A DNA stretch of 64,000 nucleotides, taken from NCBI GenBank assembly GCA_902774335.1, contig CACYHW010000006.1, positions 142,513-206,512 of the forward strand, in the 5' to 3' direction. Below are positions 9,401-17,901 of this stretch, piece by piece. The position numbers and the translations under genes were made by a program. The first letter of the stretch is position 1. Each line of letters opens with the position of its first letter. The stretch comes from an uncultured Bacteroidales bacterium (GTDB taxonomy: Bacteria > Bacteroidota > Bacteroidia > Bacteroidales > Bacteroidaceae). The notes beneath the pieces were generated by a model, which saw only the letters and a program-made list of their open reading frames with translations, made no database searches and was not told the origin of the DNA.

Positions 9401-12400
9401 TTATTACGCCGATGTTGGCGGTATTAGTCAGCGCATCGGTGACGGTGATGACACTGCCGGGCTTCAGATACACGTTGTTCGCCGTGGTGTTGTTGCTCAG
9501 TGTATTGCCGGTGATGACAGGGTTGCCGCTGATGTTAATCGTTTTGTCGTTGTACACGTACACACCGCCGCCGGATGTTGCGGTATTGCCTGAGATTGTG
9601 CCGCCGTTCATATTGAAAGTGCCTTGGACGTACACGCCGCCGCCGGATGTTGCGGTATTGCCTGAGATTGTGCCGCCGTTCATGGTAAACGTTCCGTAGA
9701 CGCGCACGCCGCTTCCGTTGTTACCGCTGCCCCCGGTAATCGTGCCGGTGCCTGCCGCACTGCCATCAGTAAGGGTTAGCGTGCCATTGACCTCAATCAC
9801 ATAACCGTTCGCCGTTGCCGCCGTCAGATTGCGGTTGAGGGTGTGGCCGTTGAGGTCGAGGGTGACGTAATGGCGCGAGGGAATGGTCAGGTAGCCATCA
9901 GTTGTTTGGGCGGTATAATCCTGGTCGAGGGTGATGAGAGTCGGATTTTCGCTATCGGTGCTAGCAGCCGCGAACTGGCGGTTGAGCCATTCCCACTCCG
10001 TAAGCACCTCCGCGCTCACAGTGGCGTCGGCAGCGGTCATGGTGAAACTGTTGCCGCTGAGCACTTCCGTGCCCACGCTATAAACAACGATTTGGTTTGC
10101 TGACACCGTGCCCGTGTAGCCCAATGTGACAGTGGTACCCGCGGCATAATAGGTAGTGCTGCTTATCTCTACGCTCTCGCCAGTAGCGGTGATGCCGCTG
10201 CTCAAGGTGATAGTATGTACGCTACGAGCACCGCTCTGGTCACCGCTGCCAATACCGACATTAGTGGCGTTTATCGTGCCGTTCACGGTACAGCCGTGGT
10301 AGTAGTTGGACGTGTAGGTTCCTTTGTCGTCGTATCCGACGATGGCCCCCACATTGCTGTTGCCACTCACGTTGGCACCACTGGCAAGACAGTTCTCAAT
10401 TGTACCTTTGTCTTGTTGGCCAACTATACCACCATTATTACCGCACCCGGACAGACCATCGGCAATGCTGATGGTGGCGGCGCTGGTACAACGGCGAATC
10501 TTGTCATTAGAACCATTAATACTATAACCTACTATACCACCGTGAAGCCAGGAATTGTTGACGACCGCATGGATGGCTACAGTATTGGTGACATGACAGT
10601 TCTCAACCAGACCATAGTTCTTTTCGCCTATGATGCCACCTACTTCCTTGTATCCCGTGATGCGGGCATCGGTAAGAGTGACATTCTTCACAGTGCCATC
10701 AAAAGTCACACCAAACAAACCTTGCAAATTATCAACATCATCGCTGCCACTCATGTAGATGCGGATGCCACTAATGGTGTGGCCTCCACCGTCGAACACT
10801 CCTCCAAAGGAGTGATGATACTTGCCTATAGCGGTGTAGTTGTCCTCGGTGCTGTTGGCGTCGTTCCATTCGGTGGTGTGGGTGTAGGTGATATCATTGT
10901 CCAACCTGAAGTAGGTGTCGCGGAATTTGTTGGCAGTGTAGCCGTTGGTGCCGTTTACCATCTTGGCCAGCAGGTCAAGCTGGTCGGTGGTGATGATGAG
11001 GTATGGATTGTCGCTGCTGCCGCCACCACTCCATGCAGTAGTAAAGGTAACGCTGATGGTGACATCGCTAGCGGGCATGGTGAAGGTGTTGCCCGTGATG
11101 TCATGGTCGCTGCCATCATTATAGTGGTAGGTTATCTGTTGGGCTACGGCCTGGCTATAGCCCAAAGTGACGGCTGTATTACTGGCGTAGTAGGTATTGG
11201 AGCCGATTTCCACGCTCTCGCCGCTTGTCGTGACATCTGCCGGCAGAGTGAGCGCGTGGACGCTGCGGGTGCCGTTGCAGTCGCCAGAACTTGTGCCTAT
11301 ATTGGTGGTCTGGTTATTGACGGTACAGTCGTGATAGTAGTTGGCGCTAAGTGTACCTGCGTTATTGCCAACAACAGCTCCAGTATTCGAACCGCCAGTG
11401 ATAACAGCATCGGCGAGGATGACATTCTTCACGGTGCCGCTGCTACCAACATGGCCAAAAAGCCCATGATAATCGGTGCCACCTTGATTGATGCGGATGC
11501 CGCTGACAACCTTACCGTCGCCATTAAAAGTGCCATTGAACGGGTTGCTGCCGCTACCGATGGCGGTGTAGTTTTCACTATCTCCAGTGTACTCAATGTT
11601 GGTCCCCAACTTGAAGTGGGTGCCGCTGAAGTTTTTGGCGGTGTAGCCGTCGGTGCCATTCACCATCTTGGCCAGCAGGTCGAGCTGCTCGGGTGTGGTG
11701 ATGAGGTAAGGACTGCCTTTGGTTCCAGCGCCACTCCATGCTGCAGTAAAGGTAACGCTGATGGTGACATCGCTGGCGGGCATGGTGAAGGTGTTGCCCG
11801 TGATGTCATGGTCGCTGCCATCGTTATAGTGGTAGGTTATCTGTTGGGCTACGGCCTGGCTATAGCCCAAAGTGACGGTTGTATTACTGGCGTAATAGGT
11901 ATAGGAGCCGATTATCACGCTCTCGCCTGAGGCAGTGACACCATCAACGAGGGTGAGTGTATGGACGCTGCGGGCACCAGCCTGATCGGTGCTGCTGCTT
12001 TCGCCACCTACGCCCACGTTAATGGCATTAGCCGTGCTCCCCACGGTGCAGTTTCTATAGTAGTTCGAGACCAGGGTTCCGCCATCATTCACGCCTACGA
12101 TGGCCCCTACATATTGATTTTGGGAAGATATGCTGGTCCCCACGGCAAGGCAATTCTGAACAGTACCCAGATTGTAGCCAGCGATACCGCCATATTCTTT
12201 TGCATTTACACTATTTGCGCTAAGCGTTGCCGCACTGGTGCTGTTTTGAAGGAGCCCCGAGTTTCGTCCCGCGATGCCCCCATGCATGTCGCCAGTGGAC
12301 AGGGTATGAATTAACACTTGATCGGTGACGTGGCAATTGTCAACAGTTCCAACGCTGTTACCTGCGATACCGCCAGACCAAGTATCGCCGGTGATACGGC

Positions 12401-14339
12401 TGTCATCAAGGGTGATATTCCTGACGATACCCTGTTCACCAATACGCCCGAATAGACCTTGAAAACTATTAGCATCTGTAGCGTCTTTTTTGTATATACG
12501 GATACCGCTGACGGTATAGCCGTCGCCGTCGAAAGTTCCCATGAATGTATAAAACTTATTCACAGATAAACGTCCGATGGCGGTGTAGTTGTTCTCGGTG
12601 CTGTTGGCATTGTTCCATTCGGAAATGTGGGTGTAGGTGATGTCGGCACCAAGTTTAAAGAACTTGCCTTCAAAGGTATTGGCAGTATAACCATCGGTGC
12701 CGTTCACCACCTTGGCCAACATGTCCAGACCGTCAGTGGAGGATATGACGTAGGCATGGTCCTCGTCATCGCCGGTTTTGCCGTTGTCCTGCCCCCAGAT
12801 GGGCGTCCAGTTGGCGGTGAAGGTCTTGTCGCCATGCGAGCCGGCAGGGATGGTGACGGTTGTCTGCGGCGTATTCCCGTTGCTACCAGTCCAGCCAGCA
12901 AAGGTGTAGCCCGCCCTGATTGGTTTTTTCAGCGTGAAAGTTGCCGTCTCGTAGGTATAGCTATCAGGATTGGCAGTGGCCACAGTACCGTCGGCCAGGT
13001 CGTAGGTGATAGTGAAGGAGTGATTGGCATCGACCGTGATGCCAATGTTCTTATTGATAGCCTTGCCAGCGCTACTGAGTTCGTTGCCAGCCAGATCCTT
13101 AATGGTGCCGCTGATGCTGTTCACGGTGAGGGCTGTACCTGCACTGGCCGTAATTGTGCCGGAAAAGGTGAGGACGTTGGAACCGGAGCCTCCGTTGCTT
13201 GAGACATAAGACGCACTGCCCCAGGTGGTGCTGAGGGTGGGTGTGCCAGACACTGTGACAATCTCGTCGAAGGGGACGGAAACATAGAAGGTATTACCCT
13301 TGGCATGCATACTGCCGGAAATGACAGGGTCGCCGAGGCGTGAGGGAGCAGTGCCGTCAACGGCCTGAATATGGGCAACGACGTTCTTGGCGGCCCACTC
13401 GTCGCTGCCGGAACTGCCGGAGGCATTAAGGCGGAGGACGAGCGTATTAAAAGCGGTGGGTATGATAATACGCCCGTCAGTGGCGCGGTTACCGTTGAAT
13501 TTCTGCTTTTTGAGAGGCCATTTGTCACCATGGCTCCAAGGGTTCGCAGCACCTTCGTTATGGCCTGCGCTAAGGACTGGAAAGGTGTAGCTCCTATAAG
13601 TATCGTCCTTGCTGCCGGTATTCATCTCAAAGCCCGCCATATATTTGGAACTGCTGATATTGCCAGGGTCGCCATTGCTGCAGTCATCACGATTGTCGCA
13701 GGTGCTGGTGTTGTCCACCAGAAGCTGCAGGTACTCATAAGCGTCATCGTTCTCCTTGGCCTGCATACTCAGCGTCATACGGAGTTGGGCGCCGATAAAT
13801 TGATAGTAGGCCTTGGGAGCTGCTTTATTGAAGTAACTGGAACTGGCCACGGACTTATAACCGTTTTTATCATATCCGGCATCATTGGCCGTGTATTCAT
13901 TTTCCTGGATGGTGACGTCCTTAATATCGAACGCGCCGCTGCTGGGCACGCTGGTGCCTGTGGTGATGGTGCGGTCCGTGTACGCCAGGCGGAAGCCGCC
14001 CTGGTCCAGAACCTCGAAGCGGTACTTGCGGGAGGTGCCGTTCTGGTACAAATAGGCAGCGGTGCCCGGGGTGTTCTCGGTCACCTCCACCTCACGGCTG
14101 TTGTGGGTGGCATCGAAGGTCAGCTCGCCCACTTTTTCCGTGAAGTGCATTCCTGCAATGGCGCTCAAACTTACCGTGCGGTACTTTACCGTCTCAGTCG
14201 TTGAGGTGTTGGTTGTTCTGGTGATGACAAATTTGCTTGTGCCTGATGTATTCGTCACCGTGAAAGTACTAGCAGCATGTACTGTTTGTACTGCTAACAA
14301 TGTTATCAACAACAATAATAAAGAAATAATCTTCTTCAT
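6495..14339 (-). CDS. Giant modular surface protein (GLUG repeats, InlB-type repeat)
   Basis: 2,614 aa from ATG at 14337-14339, chosen because it begins a signal peptide (MKKIISLLLLLITLLAV). Rough order: 25-320 unknown beta-rich region; ~325-445 Ig-like (TAPSRLGDPVISG); ~450-510 Listeria-Bacteroides/InlB B repeat (GYTFAGWTGS, FTANWT). Then come five similar modules (starting ~515, 870, 1100, 1690, 2050) of LDLLAxxVNG, NYTAIG, GLFG, GGIVG and NYYxxCTV, that is GLUG-type beta-helix units. A separate parallel-helix stretch (~1440-1690) has MNGGTISGNTATSGGGVYV twice. The C-terminus (YDMNGRLLE, GLYIHNGK) resembles Bacteroidetes sorting/anchoring tails. The likely role is surface adhesion or glycan contact, inferred. 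Two ~185-bp stretches at 11041 and 11746 are about 96% identical. The gene is cotranscribed with a 39-aa peptide gene. Confidence 0.85.
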   Translation of the reverse strand: MKKIISLLLLLITLLAVQTVHAASTFTVTNTSGTSKFVITRTTNTSTTETVKYRTVSLSAIAGMHFTEKVGELTFDATHNSREVEVTENTPGTAAYLYQNGTSRKYRFEVLDQGGFRLAYTDRTITTGTSVPSSGAFDIKDVTIQENEYTANDAGYDKNGYKSVASSSYFNKAAPKAYYQFIGAQLRMTLSMQAKENDDAYEYLQLLVDNTSTCDNRDDCSNGDPGNISSSKYMAGFEMNTGSKDDTYRSYTFPVLSAGHNEGAANPWSHGDKWPLKKQKFNGNRATDGRIIIPTAFNTLVLRLNASGSSGSDEWAAKNVVAHIQAVDGTAPSRLGDPVISGSMHAKGNTFYVSVPFDEIVTVSGTPTLSTTWGSASYVSSNGGSGSNVLTFSGTITASAGTALTVNSISGTIKDLAGNELSSAGKAINKNIGITVDANHSFTITYDLADGTVATANPDSYTYETATFTLKKPIRAGYTFAGWTGSNGNTPQTTVTIPAGSHGDKTFTANWTPIWGQDNGKTGDDEDHAYVISSTDGLDMLAKVVNGTDGYTANTFEGKFFKLGADITYTHISEWNNANSTENNYTAIGRLSVNKFYTFMGTFDGDGYTVSGIRIYKKDATDANSFQGLFGRIGEQGIVRNITLDDSRITGDTWSGGIAGNSVGTVDNCHVTDQVLIHTLSTGDMHGGIAGRNSGLLQNSTSAATLSANSVNAKEYGGIAGYNLGTVQNCLAVGTSISSQNQYVGAIVGVNDGGTLVSNYYRNCTVGSTANAINVGVGGESSSTDQAGARSVHTLTLVDGVTASGESVIIGSYTYYASNTTVTLGYSQAVAQQITYHYNDGSDHDITGNTFTMPASDVTISVTFTAAWSGAGTKGSPYLITTPEQLDLLAKMVNGTDGYTAKNFSGTHFKLGTNIEYTGDSENYTAIGSGSNPFNGTFNGDGKVVSGIRINQGGTDYHGLFGHVGSSGTVKNVILADAVITGGSNTGAVVGNNAGTLSANYYHDCTVNNQTTNIGTSSGDCNGTRSVHALTLPADVTTSGESVEIGSNTYYASNTAVTLGYSQAVAQQITYHYNDGSDHDITGNTFTMPASDVTISVTFTTAWSGGGSSDNPYLIITTDQLDLLAKMVNGTNGYTANKFRDTYFRLDNDITYTHTTEWNDANSTEDNYTAIGKYHHSFGGVFDGGGHTISGIRIYMSGSDDVDNLQGLFGVTFDGTVKNVTLTDARITGYKEVGGIIGEKNYGLVENCHVTNTVAIHAVVNNSWLHGGIVGYSINGSNDKIRRCTSAATISIADGLSGCGNNGGIVGQQDKGTIENCLASGANVSGNSNVGAIVGYDDKGTYTSNYYHGCTVNGTINATNVGIGSGDQSGARSVHTITLSSGITATGESVEISSTTYYAAGTTVTLGYTGTVSANQIVVYSVGTEVLSGNSFTMTAADATVSAEVLTEWEWLNRQFAAASTDSENPTLITLDQDYTAQTTDGYLTIPSRHYVTLDLNGHTLNRNLTAATANGYVIEVNGTLTLTDGSAAGTGTITGGSGNNGSGVRVYGTFTMNGGTISGNTATSGGGVYVQGTFNMNGGTISGNTATSGGGVYVYNDKTINISGNPVITGNTLSNNTTANNVYLKPGSVITVTDALTNTANIGVIMQNNTGVFTSGLNGNGTVANFTCDNSSECGVYLNGNGEASIIVDVWGIPDGADGTSEATAYTITTTRDLDLLATRVNSGTGYGADSEHPNGFFFQLGADITYAHKEANEEGADTENNYTAIGTSQKYSFRGTFDGKDHTISGIRIYKGESKNQGLFGYVYAGTVKNVTLSDAHITGKQNVGGIVGYLTNYDNSTIGSINNCHVDGTVTIQAVVNSAESHGGIVGAGNGSVSNCTSSVTFIDSDGLTTCSKYGGIVGYATGGTISNCLAVGVTIPAVLKMGAIVAVDAGGTLTANYYLNCTVGGNTTNVGNGSVDPNGARSVHSLTLADGVTASGESVTIGTDTYYASNTNVTFTYNGSIPRGYVLDIKVKDANDNDIAVTYSNDTYTFKMPACDATVSGITDVWGIASGADGSEAHPYIITTTAGLDLLAKMVNGIDGYTADKFDGKFFKLGNDITYAHTTDWNDATSTENNYTSIGIKYDKEFWGTFDGDGHTISGIRIYKGNDECQGLFGYVRGTVKNVTLSDARITGCNNVGGIVGFLPNYTDQLIGTVNNCHVDGNVAIHTVVSNADYHGGIVGYSYSGTVINCTSQAVLTVADNLTGCDRYGGIVGQNDGNVSNCISSATIIVGNGVTNCRNYGGIIGQQYKGSVSSCLAIGATIPDVGYSKGAIAGRHDSGSLATNYYYNCTIGDVSNATSVGVAPKDINDNNNPEGAVAATILSESETVPGNLDGKVAFRREFTGGKASTICLPFALTDIEGGKAYEFVDVTYDAVDGWVATMNEVTATVANKPYLFLPEGSGSVPVLFHGTAGYDVSGGLATTSGDWTFTGTYTNLTYGTEPMTGHIYGFASKSKTVDGHDVEAGQFVHAKDGASVPPMRCYLTYKNGAQRAPMRASALGATGTDTDVPSRITVRLVSDSGTVTAVGTLDTVTGEMDINTWYDMNGRLLETEPTAPGLYIHNGKTIMIKK

Positions 14340-14383
14340 ACTTATCGCATTATTAAATCTACAATTGCCGGACATAAACGTTG

Positions 14384-14416
14384 CATCTACGAGCCATCTA
14401 CGAATCATCTACGAGC
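14384..14416. repeat. Three tandem 11-bp repeats before the giant surface gene
   Basis: CATCTACGAGC, CATCTACGAAT and CATCTACGAGC follow head to tail. They lie 45-77 nt upstream of the surface-protein start and overlap the end of the small membrane ORF. They could be a regulator site or slippage-prone tract; no function is evident. Confidence 0.8.
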
Positions 14417-14567
14417 CTTCAACCTTGTTTCTGCGCTCGTCGTCATCGGACCAGCGGAACTCATCAGGGTGCTCACGCATATATCTGGTGGCTTTGTAAA
14501 GGCACCAGATAAGATACGCGGCACTGAGTCCAAATACTACGGCCATTATAGCCTCGAGTGTAGTCAT
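14409..14567 (-). CDS. 52-aa single-span membrane protein (small ORF)
   Basis: ATG at 14565-14567, TAG at 14409-14411. Residues ~5-24 (EAIMAVVFGLSAAYLIWCLY) form one hydrophobic helix, followed by a charged tail (REHPDEFRWSDDDERRN). It lies 70 nt upstream of the giant surface protein on the same strand, so it is probably the first gene of that transcript. I do not recognise a family. The clean membrane-helix-plus-charged-tail pattern and synonymous-looking codon use argue that it is real. A role in assisting export of the large protein is only a guess. Confidence 0.6.
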   Translation of the reverse strand: MTTLEAIMAVVFGLSAAYLIWCLYKATRYMREHPDEFRWSDDDERRNKVEGS

Positions 14568-14656
14568 CAGGGATTTATATTGTAACTATTGAGTCAAATA
14601 CGGGCAGGTCCCGTTATAAATACGCACGCAAATATCATTATTATAATAAAGAAAGA

Positions 14657-14776
14657 CTTTCCTCTAACGGAAATTACCGTCAGAGGAAAGACTTTTTTCT
14701 GTTAGAGGAAACTTTATTCCGTTAAAGGAAAAAACCGGCTCTCTAGTTAGCGAGCAAAAACTCTCTAGTTAGCGAG
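14657..14776. promoter_or_regulatory. Array of repeated motifs between AraC-type regulator and surface-protein unit
   Basis: Four copies of a CCGTTAGAGGAAA-like 13-mer: inverted at 14658-14670, then direct at 14677-14689, 14699-14711 and 14719-14731. Two copies of CTCTCTAGTTAGCGAG follow at 14739-14754 and 14761-14776. Start-to-start spacing is 20-22 nt, two helical turns. The first pair forms a hairpin that could also terminate the regulator transcript (minus strand, followed by TTTCTTT). The regular spacing suggests binding sites for a multimeric regulator upstream of the surface-protein genes. Confidence 0.6.
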
Positions 14777-14783
14777 TAAAAAA

Positions 14784-15893
14784 TCACCCTTGATTTTTGA
14801 ACGATGAGGGAGCGGGCTTGCCCTGTGATTGGAAGGCTTTGGCCATTGATGAGGGCGATGAGAATCCGCACTGATCAGCTATTACATGTAGGCGCTCATC
14901 AGGGTTCTGGTGTATCAGACTGATGGCGTGGCGTACGCGATGCTGGCAGATCATATCATAGAATGACTGATAGCCGCTGCGGCGGATAATCTCAGTTATG
15001 TATTTGGAGTTGGTGCCCAGTCGCTGTATCAGGATGTCAATTGTAATGTGCGGCTCTGTAAAGATGTGCTCCTTTATGAGCATATCCTCCAGTTTGTTGC
15101 AGAGTTCCTTGCTGCGCTTGTCACTAAGGCGGTAAGCTGCATTATCGGGCTGCTCCATCTGCTCAATCATCTCTTCCTCACGCTTGCTGAACGCCTTGCG
15201 CCAGGGGTTAAGAGTGAATATGCAGAACCAGACATTTGTAAAGATAAATATCAGGTCACGTACAAACTTGGCCCAGATGTTATCAAAGCAGAAGTTGGTA
15301 AACAGCAGCACGCACACCAGCGTAGGCACCCACTGGATGTATCGGGCAAATCGGACCGGAAAGTCATCTGTATCGGAGTATGCGGCCTCATTTACCTGCT
15401 TGACCATTCGGCCTATACGCAGAGCCATCTTCAGGTTGAGCGTAAAATAGAAAAGAAATACAACCGATACTATTCCGAACACCCATGGACGATAACCGTC
15501 TGGCAGGTCAATCAGATGGACTGCCTGCAGGAACAGCGGTAGCAGGATTATAATGCCGGGAATAAATATGGTGTATTCTCTCGTCTTGTGGACTGCGCGC
15601 GGAAAGAAATATCCCTCACACATAACCAGCATCTGGAGTGAAAATATGAGTACGCTGAAGCTGTTTACGTAGAGCAATGCCTCCGGGTCGCCAATCTGAA
15701 CCAGGTACGGAATCTCAAACACCTGCATGAGATAAATCACACCTACCGAGCGCTGCGCCGGGAATAACTCATGGAACTGCTCCCTGTAGGCTTTCGGACG
15801 GTAAAACCATTTAAGTATCCAACCGTACAGGTTAGTTACTATGAAGGTCAGGTTAGCGGTAAACAGAATCAGGTAAATAGTCCTCTCACTCAT
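14784..15893 (-). CDS. AraC-type transcriptional regulator with N-terminal membrane domain
   Basis: 369 aa from ATG at 15891-15893 (MSERTIYLILFTANLTF); a longer in-frame start would overlap the upstream gene. The first ~220 residues contain about seven hydrophobic spans. The last ~100 form a two-HTH AraC domain (ITIDILIQRLGTNSKYITE; VRHAISLIHQNPDERLHVIA; CGFSSPSSMAKAFQ). Such membrane-tethered AraC proteins occur widely in Bacteroidetes and are thought to sense envelope signals. It follows the MetH-activation gene by 8 nt. Downstream lies the repeated-motif array before the surface-protein genes, a likely target by position. Confidence 0.82.
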   Translation of the reverse strand: MSERTIYLILFTANLTFIVTNLYGWILKWFYRPKAYREQFHELFPAQRSVGVIYLMQVFEIPYLVQIGDPEALLYVNSFSVLIFSLQMLVMCEGYFFPRAVHKTREYTIFIPGIIILLPLFLQAVHLIDLPDGYRPWVFGIVSVVFLFYFTLNLKMALRIGRMVKQVNEAAYSDTDDFPVRFARYIQWVPTLVCVLLFTNFCFDNIWAKFVRDLIFIFTNVWFCIFTLNPWRKAFSKREEEMIEQMEQPDNAAYRLSDKRSKELCNKLEDMLIKEHIFTEPHITIDILIQRLGTNSKYITEIIRRSGYQSFYDMICQHRVRHAISLIHQNPDERLHVIADQCGFSSPSSMAKAFQSQGKPAPSSFKNQG

Positions 15894-15901
15894 AATCTCT
15901 C

Positions 15902-16594
15902 TCAGATTCGACGTTTGTAACAATCCTTTTTATCACATATTCCGCATGTGTACGGAAGATATCTCACATCAGGACCTATGCCGATGATGCCACTCACTGA
16001 TTTCATGGGCAGCATGAGGCAGGAGTCCGTGAGTTCAATGCCGCAGGGGTTCTTCTCGGGGAACAGGCTGAAAAGTGCGGGTTGGGCCGATACATGCCAG
16101 CCGCAGTAGCCCGGGCTGAAACGGTTGGTGCGCTTGAATCCTGACGGATCAATCTCTTTCTGCAGCACGGTTTCCATATAATCAGCCACACTCTCTACTA
16201 TCTGGCTGCCTACACAGTCCATTGCGTAGGTCTGGAACATGTCGTCACGACGCTTTACGGCATCGGTCCACTGGAAATAGCCGTTTCCGACGGTTGCTAC
16301 AAATACGGCAAACTTCTGGGCTCCGCGTAGCTGGCGGCAGATTATCTTGCCTGCATCAAACGTTACGTGGCCGTTCTCTCCTATCAGAGTTAGCTGGTTG
16401 GCCTCAAGATCCAGCGTTCCGTCCACAATCAAATATTTGAACTGAGGACGCAGGAACTGATATGACTCGCGCAACAGGAATTCAACGGCACGACTGGTCT
16501 CAGCGTCAGCCTCGCTGTCCTTATAACCCATAAAGGAATAGACCTCCTTTAAAGGTATCTCAAGACGGTTCATGCTGAGCTGCTCCCAGGCCAT
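15902..16594 (-). CDS. Stand-alone methionine synthase (B12-dependent) activation-domain protein
   Basis: 230 aa. RFSPGYCGW (~residues 160-168) matches the RxxPGY SAM-binding motif of the MetH reactivation domain. A cysteine-rich tail (CGICDKKDCYKRR) ends the protein. In MetH this domain binds SAM and helps re-methylate oxidised cobalamin; a separate protein could serve a MetH that lacks it, or act in another corrinoid reaction. It begins 2 nt after the thrC stop, at the end of the threonine operon, which links threonine and methionine branches of the aspartate family. A second possible start (MNRLEIPL) lies seven codons downstream. Confidence 0.85.
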   Translation of the reverse strand: MAWEQLSMNRLEIPLKEVYSFMGYKDSEADAETSRAVEFLLRESYQFLRPQFKYLIVDGTLDLEANQLTLIGENGHVTFDAGKIICRQLRGAQKFAVFVATVGNGYFQWTDAVKRRDDMFQTYAMDCVGSQIVESVADYMETVLQKEIDPSGFKRTNRFSPGYCGWHVSAQPALFSLFPEKNPCGIELTDSCLMLPMKSVSGIIGIGPDVRYLPYTCGICDKKDCYKRRI

Positions 16595-16596
16595 TT

Positions 16597-17901
16597 TTAC
16601 TTGGATTCGTTAAAGAGGAACTGACGGAAATCTGTGTAGTCTTTGCTAAGCTCCACGCTCTGCTTGGTGCCCTTCATAAAGGCCTGCAGGCGTGCGGGAA
16701 TCTCAACGTCACCGCCGGTAATGGCATCCACCTTCTCCTTGAACTTGGCCGGATGCGCGGTCTCCAGGAACACGCCATACTCACCGGGCTGCAGCTGCTC
16801 ACGCAGGGCGCGGTAGCCGCATGTTCCGTGCGGGTCAAGCAGGTAACCGGTACGCTCAAAGCACTCCTTAAGGGTCTCCTTAATCTGCTCGTCGGTGTAG
16901 GTTGCACCGCTAATGTGGCCTGCAATATCCTTGTGTGAGCCGCCGTAAAGGGCAAGCACACGCGCAAAGTTGCTGGGATCACCCACATCCATTGCGTTGG
17001 CCAGGGTCTGGACCGATGGTTTGGGGCTATATACTCCGGTCTGGAGATAGTTGTAGAATATGTCATTGGCGTTGTTGGCGGCAATGAAACGCTTTACGGG
17101 CAGTCCCATGAACCAGCCAAACAGACCGGCCGTGATATTGCCGAAGTTTCCGCTCGGCACGCATATTACCAGATTATCGGCCTTACCCAGACGTTTCATC
17201 TGTGCGTAGGCGTTAAAGTAGTAGAATGCCTGCGGCAGGAATCGGGCCACATTGATTGAGTTGGCCGATGTAAGCTTCATCCTCTGGTTGAGTTCTGCAT
17301 CCATAAAGGCGTTCTTGACCAGAGCCTGGCAGTCATCAAACACGCCGTCAACCTCGACAGCGGTGATGTTACGGCCCAAAGTTGTGAACTGGCACTCCTG
17401 GATGGGGCTTACCTTGCCTTTGGGATAGAGTACATACACATGTACGCCCTCCACACCCAGGAATCCGTTGGCCACGGCGCTGCCGGTATCGCCCGATGTA
17501 GCCACCAGCACATTGACCAGCTGTTTCTCCTCCTTGTTGAAGTATCCCAGCAGGCGAGCCATAAAACGTGCGCCTACATCCTTGAACGCAAGTGTGGGAC
17601 CGTGGAACAACTCCAGCGAGTAGATGTTGTCATCGACCTTGACAACGGGAGTCTCAAAAGCAAGAGTATCATAGACAATACGCTTAAGGTCATCGGCCGG
17701 GATATCATCACCAAAGAATGCCTTGGCAACCTCAAATGACATCTCCTGGAACGTCATCTTGTCGATGTTATCAAAGAACTCCTTGCTCAACTTGTTAAGA
17801 CGCTCCGGCATGTAAAGGCCGCGGTCAGGGGCAAGTCCGCGAACCACCGCATCACGCAGGGTCACGTCACCGGACTTATGGTTTGTGCTGTAGTATTTCA
17901 T
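16597..17901 (-). CDS. thrC: Threonine synthase
   Basis: 434 aa, the usual length for the bacterial fold-type II enzyme. LAFKDVG (Lys107) carries the PLP lysine, and GDTGSAVA plus PSGNFGNI bind the cofactor phosphate. It converts O-phosphohomoserine to threonine. The start codon overlaps, as ATGA, the out-of-frame end of the apgM-like gene at 17898, showing tight ancestral coupling. It is the third enzyme gene of the thrA-apgM-thrC unit. Confidence 0.97.
   Translation of the reverse strand: MKYYSTNHKSGDVTLRDAVVRGLAPDRGLYMPERLNKLSKEFFDNIDKMTFQEMSFEVAKAFFGDDIPADDLKRIVYDTLAFETPVVKVDDNIYSLELFHGPTLAFKDVGARFMARLLGYFNKEEKQLVNVLVATSGDTGSAVANGFLGVEGVHVYVLYPKGKVSPIQECQFTTLGRNITAVEVDGVFDDCQALVKNAFMDAELNQRMKLTSANSINVARFLPQAFYYFNAYAQMKRLGKADNLVICVPSGNFGNITAGLFGWFMGLPVKRFIAANNANDIFYNYLQTGVYSPKPSVQTLANAMDVGDPSNFARVLALYGGSHKDIAGHISGATYTDEQIKETLKECFERTGYLLDPHGTCGYRALREQLQPGEYGVFLETAHPAKFKEKVDAITGGDVEIPARLQAFMKGTKQSVELSKDYTDFRQFLFNESK

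Noticed and set aside
10215-11930. 571-codon plus-strand frame antisense to the giant surface gene
   Set aside because: It is composed of the complement of the repeated modules and shows the same repeat pattern without a signal peptide or known fold. The minus-strand gene explains the region fully.
13371-14204. 277-codon plus-strand frame within the surface gene
   Set aside because: It is the shadow of the beta-rich N-terminal region; no start context or motif supports it.
14409-14570. Lead-in extension of the giant protein (in-frame codons up to 14408)
   Set aside because: The ATG at 14337-14339 begins an ideal signal peptide; the extension runs through the tandem repeats and is not protein-like.
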